From Roseimaritima sp. (GTDB lineage Bacteria > Planctomycetota > Planctomycetia > Pirellulales > Pirellulaceae): a DNA stretch of 6,800 bases. The notes under the pieces are model-generated. The model saw only the letters and a program-made list of their open reading frames with translations. It did not search any database and was not told the origin of the DNA. The first letter of the stretch is position 1. Each line of letters begins with the position of its first letter. Positions 6,006 to 6,800 of the stretch are shown here, one piece after another. The position numbers were made by a program, and so were the translations under genes. The stretch lies in the NCBI GenBank assembly GCA_007124075.1, contig SLFV01000448.1:1-6800 (forward strand). The letters run 5' to 3'.

Positions 6006-6800
6006 TTACGACTGCACGCCGGGAAGCGTGACTTCGAATCGAGTCCCGGCACGATCACGACGATCGGAAATACGCACCGTCCCCCCTAGCGACTTGACGA
6101 TCGTCCGAACAAGGTACAGTCCCAACCCGGTTCCCTTTCGGGAGCGTTCCAGTTCATTGCCCAAACGCACAAATCTCCCAAATACCTTGCGGCGTTGGTC
6201 GGCGGGAATTCCATCACCATTATCCAGCACATCCAGCACCACCGTGTGCGCCCCCTGACGACGTGCTTGGACAAGCACCTGGGGCGGAGAGCCACCGTAT
6301 TTAACCGCATTGTCCAGCAGATTCCGAAACAGGATCTCAAGCTGGATCGGCTTCGACAAGACCTGCATCTCCGGAACTTCAAGCTGGATGGTACTGCGAT
6401 CGATGCGATGCCGGTCACAAACCAGTCCGGCAACGGAAGTCAGCAACCCACTCAGACAGACGCATTCGTCATCCCCCATCAGCGATCCCTTTTGAATCCT
6501 GCCCGAATCCAAAAGGTGGTTGATCAGACAGTCTAGACGTTCCACGTCTTCGAGCATAAATCGGTGAAAATCCTCCCGCTGCTGTGGATCAACATCGCGT
6601 AGCGTGAGCGTTTGCAAATATAGCTTCAAGGAAGCAATCGGACTTTTCAGCTCATGGGTAACGCTATCAAGGAAGTTCGATTGCCGACGGTTAAGATTAA
6701 TCTCCTTGATCGACAGCGTCAGATAGGCAATCACTCCCCCCAAAACACAGGCCAGCAATACCGTTCCCACAGCCAAAAACAACCAAAACAGCCACGGCGG
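6006..6800 (-). CDS. Membrane-anchored sensor histidine kinase, C-terminal part (5' cut by window edge)
   Basis: The visible 264 residues are open to the right edge; a TTG at 6782 lies inside a membrane helix and is not a credible start, so the sensor part is missing. Counting from the edge, a transmembrane segment (about 3-30, WLFWLFLAVGTVLLACVLGG) is followed by a HisKA domain with the H-box SVTHELKSPIASLKLYL (phosphoacceptor His49) and a HATPase domain with N-box RNLLDNAVKYG (Asn160 and Asn164), G1-box DNGDGIP (about 193-199), F-box FGRFVRL and G2-box KGTGLGLYLVRTIV. All catalytic boxes look intact, so it should autophosphorylate and pass phosphate to the response regulator, whose ATG follows its stop by only 15 bases. 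The short spacing supports an operon with the kinase first. The signal sensed is unknown because the extracytoplasmic region is outside the window. Confidence 0.93.
   Translation of the reverse strand, partial: PPWLFWLFLAVGTVLLACVLGGVIAYLTLSIKEINLNRRQSNFLDSVTHELKSPIASLKLYLQTLTLRDVDPQQREDFHRFMLEDVERLDCLINHLLDSGRIQKGSLMGDDECVCLSGLLTSVAGLVCDRHRIDRSTIQLEVPEMQVLSKPIQLEILFRNLLDNAVKYGGSPPQVLVQARRQGAHTVVLDVLDNGDGIPADQRRKVFGRFVRLGNELERSRKGTGLGLYLVRTIVKSLGGTVRISDRRDRAGTRFEVTLPGVQS

Noticed and set aside
5554..6258. Long plus-strand open frame (234 codons) opposite the two-component genes
   Set aside because: It is antisense to strongly conserved response regulator and kinase domains, is Ser/Arg/Pro-rich and has no recognisable motif; it reads as a codon-bias shadow.

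Overview
The window looks like chromosomal DNA from a planctomycete of the Rhodopirellula/Pirellulaceae type. This is an inference from gene content and protein style. The evidence is a secreted formylglycine sulfatase with a C-terminal accessory domain, a tetrahydromethanopterin-linked C1 enzyme (Mch) in an otherwise bacterial setting, weak or absent Shine-Dalgarno sites before most genes, and moderately GC-rich coding DNA. I see no rRNA, tRNA, CRISPR array, insertion sequence or phage gene.

Layout. The left half reads on the plus strand. It opens with a probably secreted protein whose start lies before the window edge; its middle carries ricin-type beta-trefoil-like repeats. Forty-nine bases later comes a complete mch gene, methenyl-tetrahydromethanopterin cyclohydrolase. 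A 140-base gap then leads to a 623-residue secreted sulfatase with a full set of active-site residues. The right half reads on the minus strand. Convergent with the sulfatase is an unusual ORF: its first part matches the N-terminus of a secreted glycoside-hydrolase-like family and its second part matches the C-terminal two thirds of an alpha/beta hydrolase. Upstream of it is a two-component operon with the histidine kinase first (cut by the right window edge) and an OmpR/PhoB-type response regulator second, 15 bases apart.

How the genes fit together. Mch belongs to the H4MPT-linked formaldehyde oxidation route, whose other genes are not in this window. The sulfatase and the remnants in the chimeric ORF fit the degradation of sulfated or esterified polysaccharides outside the cytoplasm. 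The two-component pair may regulate nearby genes, but nothing in the sequence ties it to a target.

The item most worth a second look is the chimeric ORF at about 4333-5097. It looks like an in-frame deletion fusing two once-neighbouring hydrolase genes, and is either a decaying locus, an assembly artefact or a new fusion protein. The mch gene is the second: a clear archaeal/methylotroph-type enzyme in an isolated context beside a trefoil-like secreted protein. I did not find a convincing new multi-gene system.
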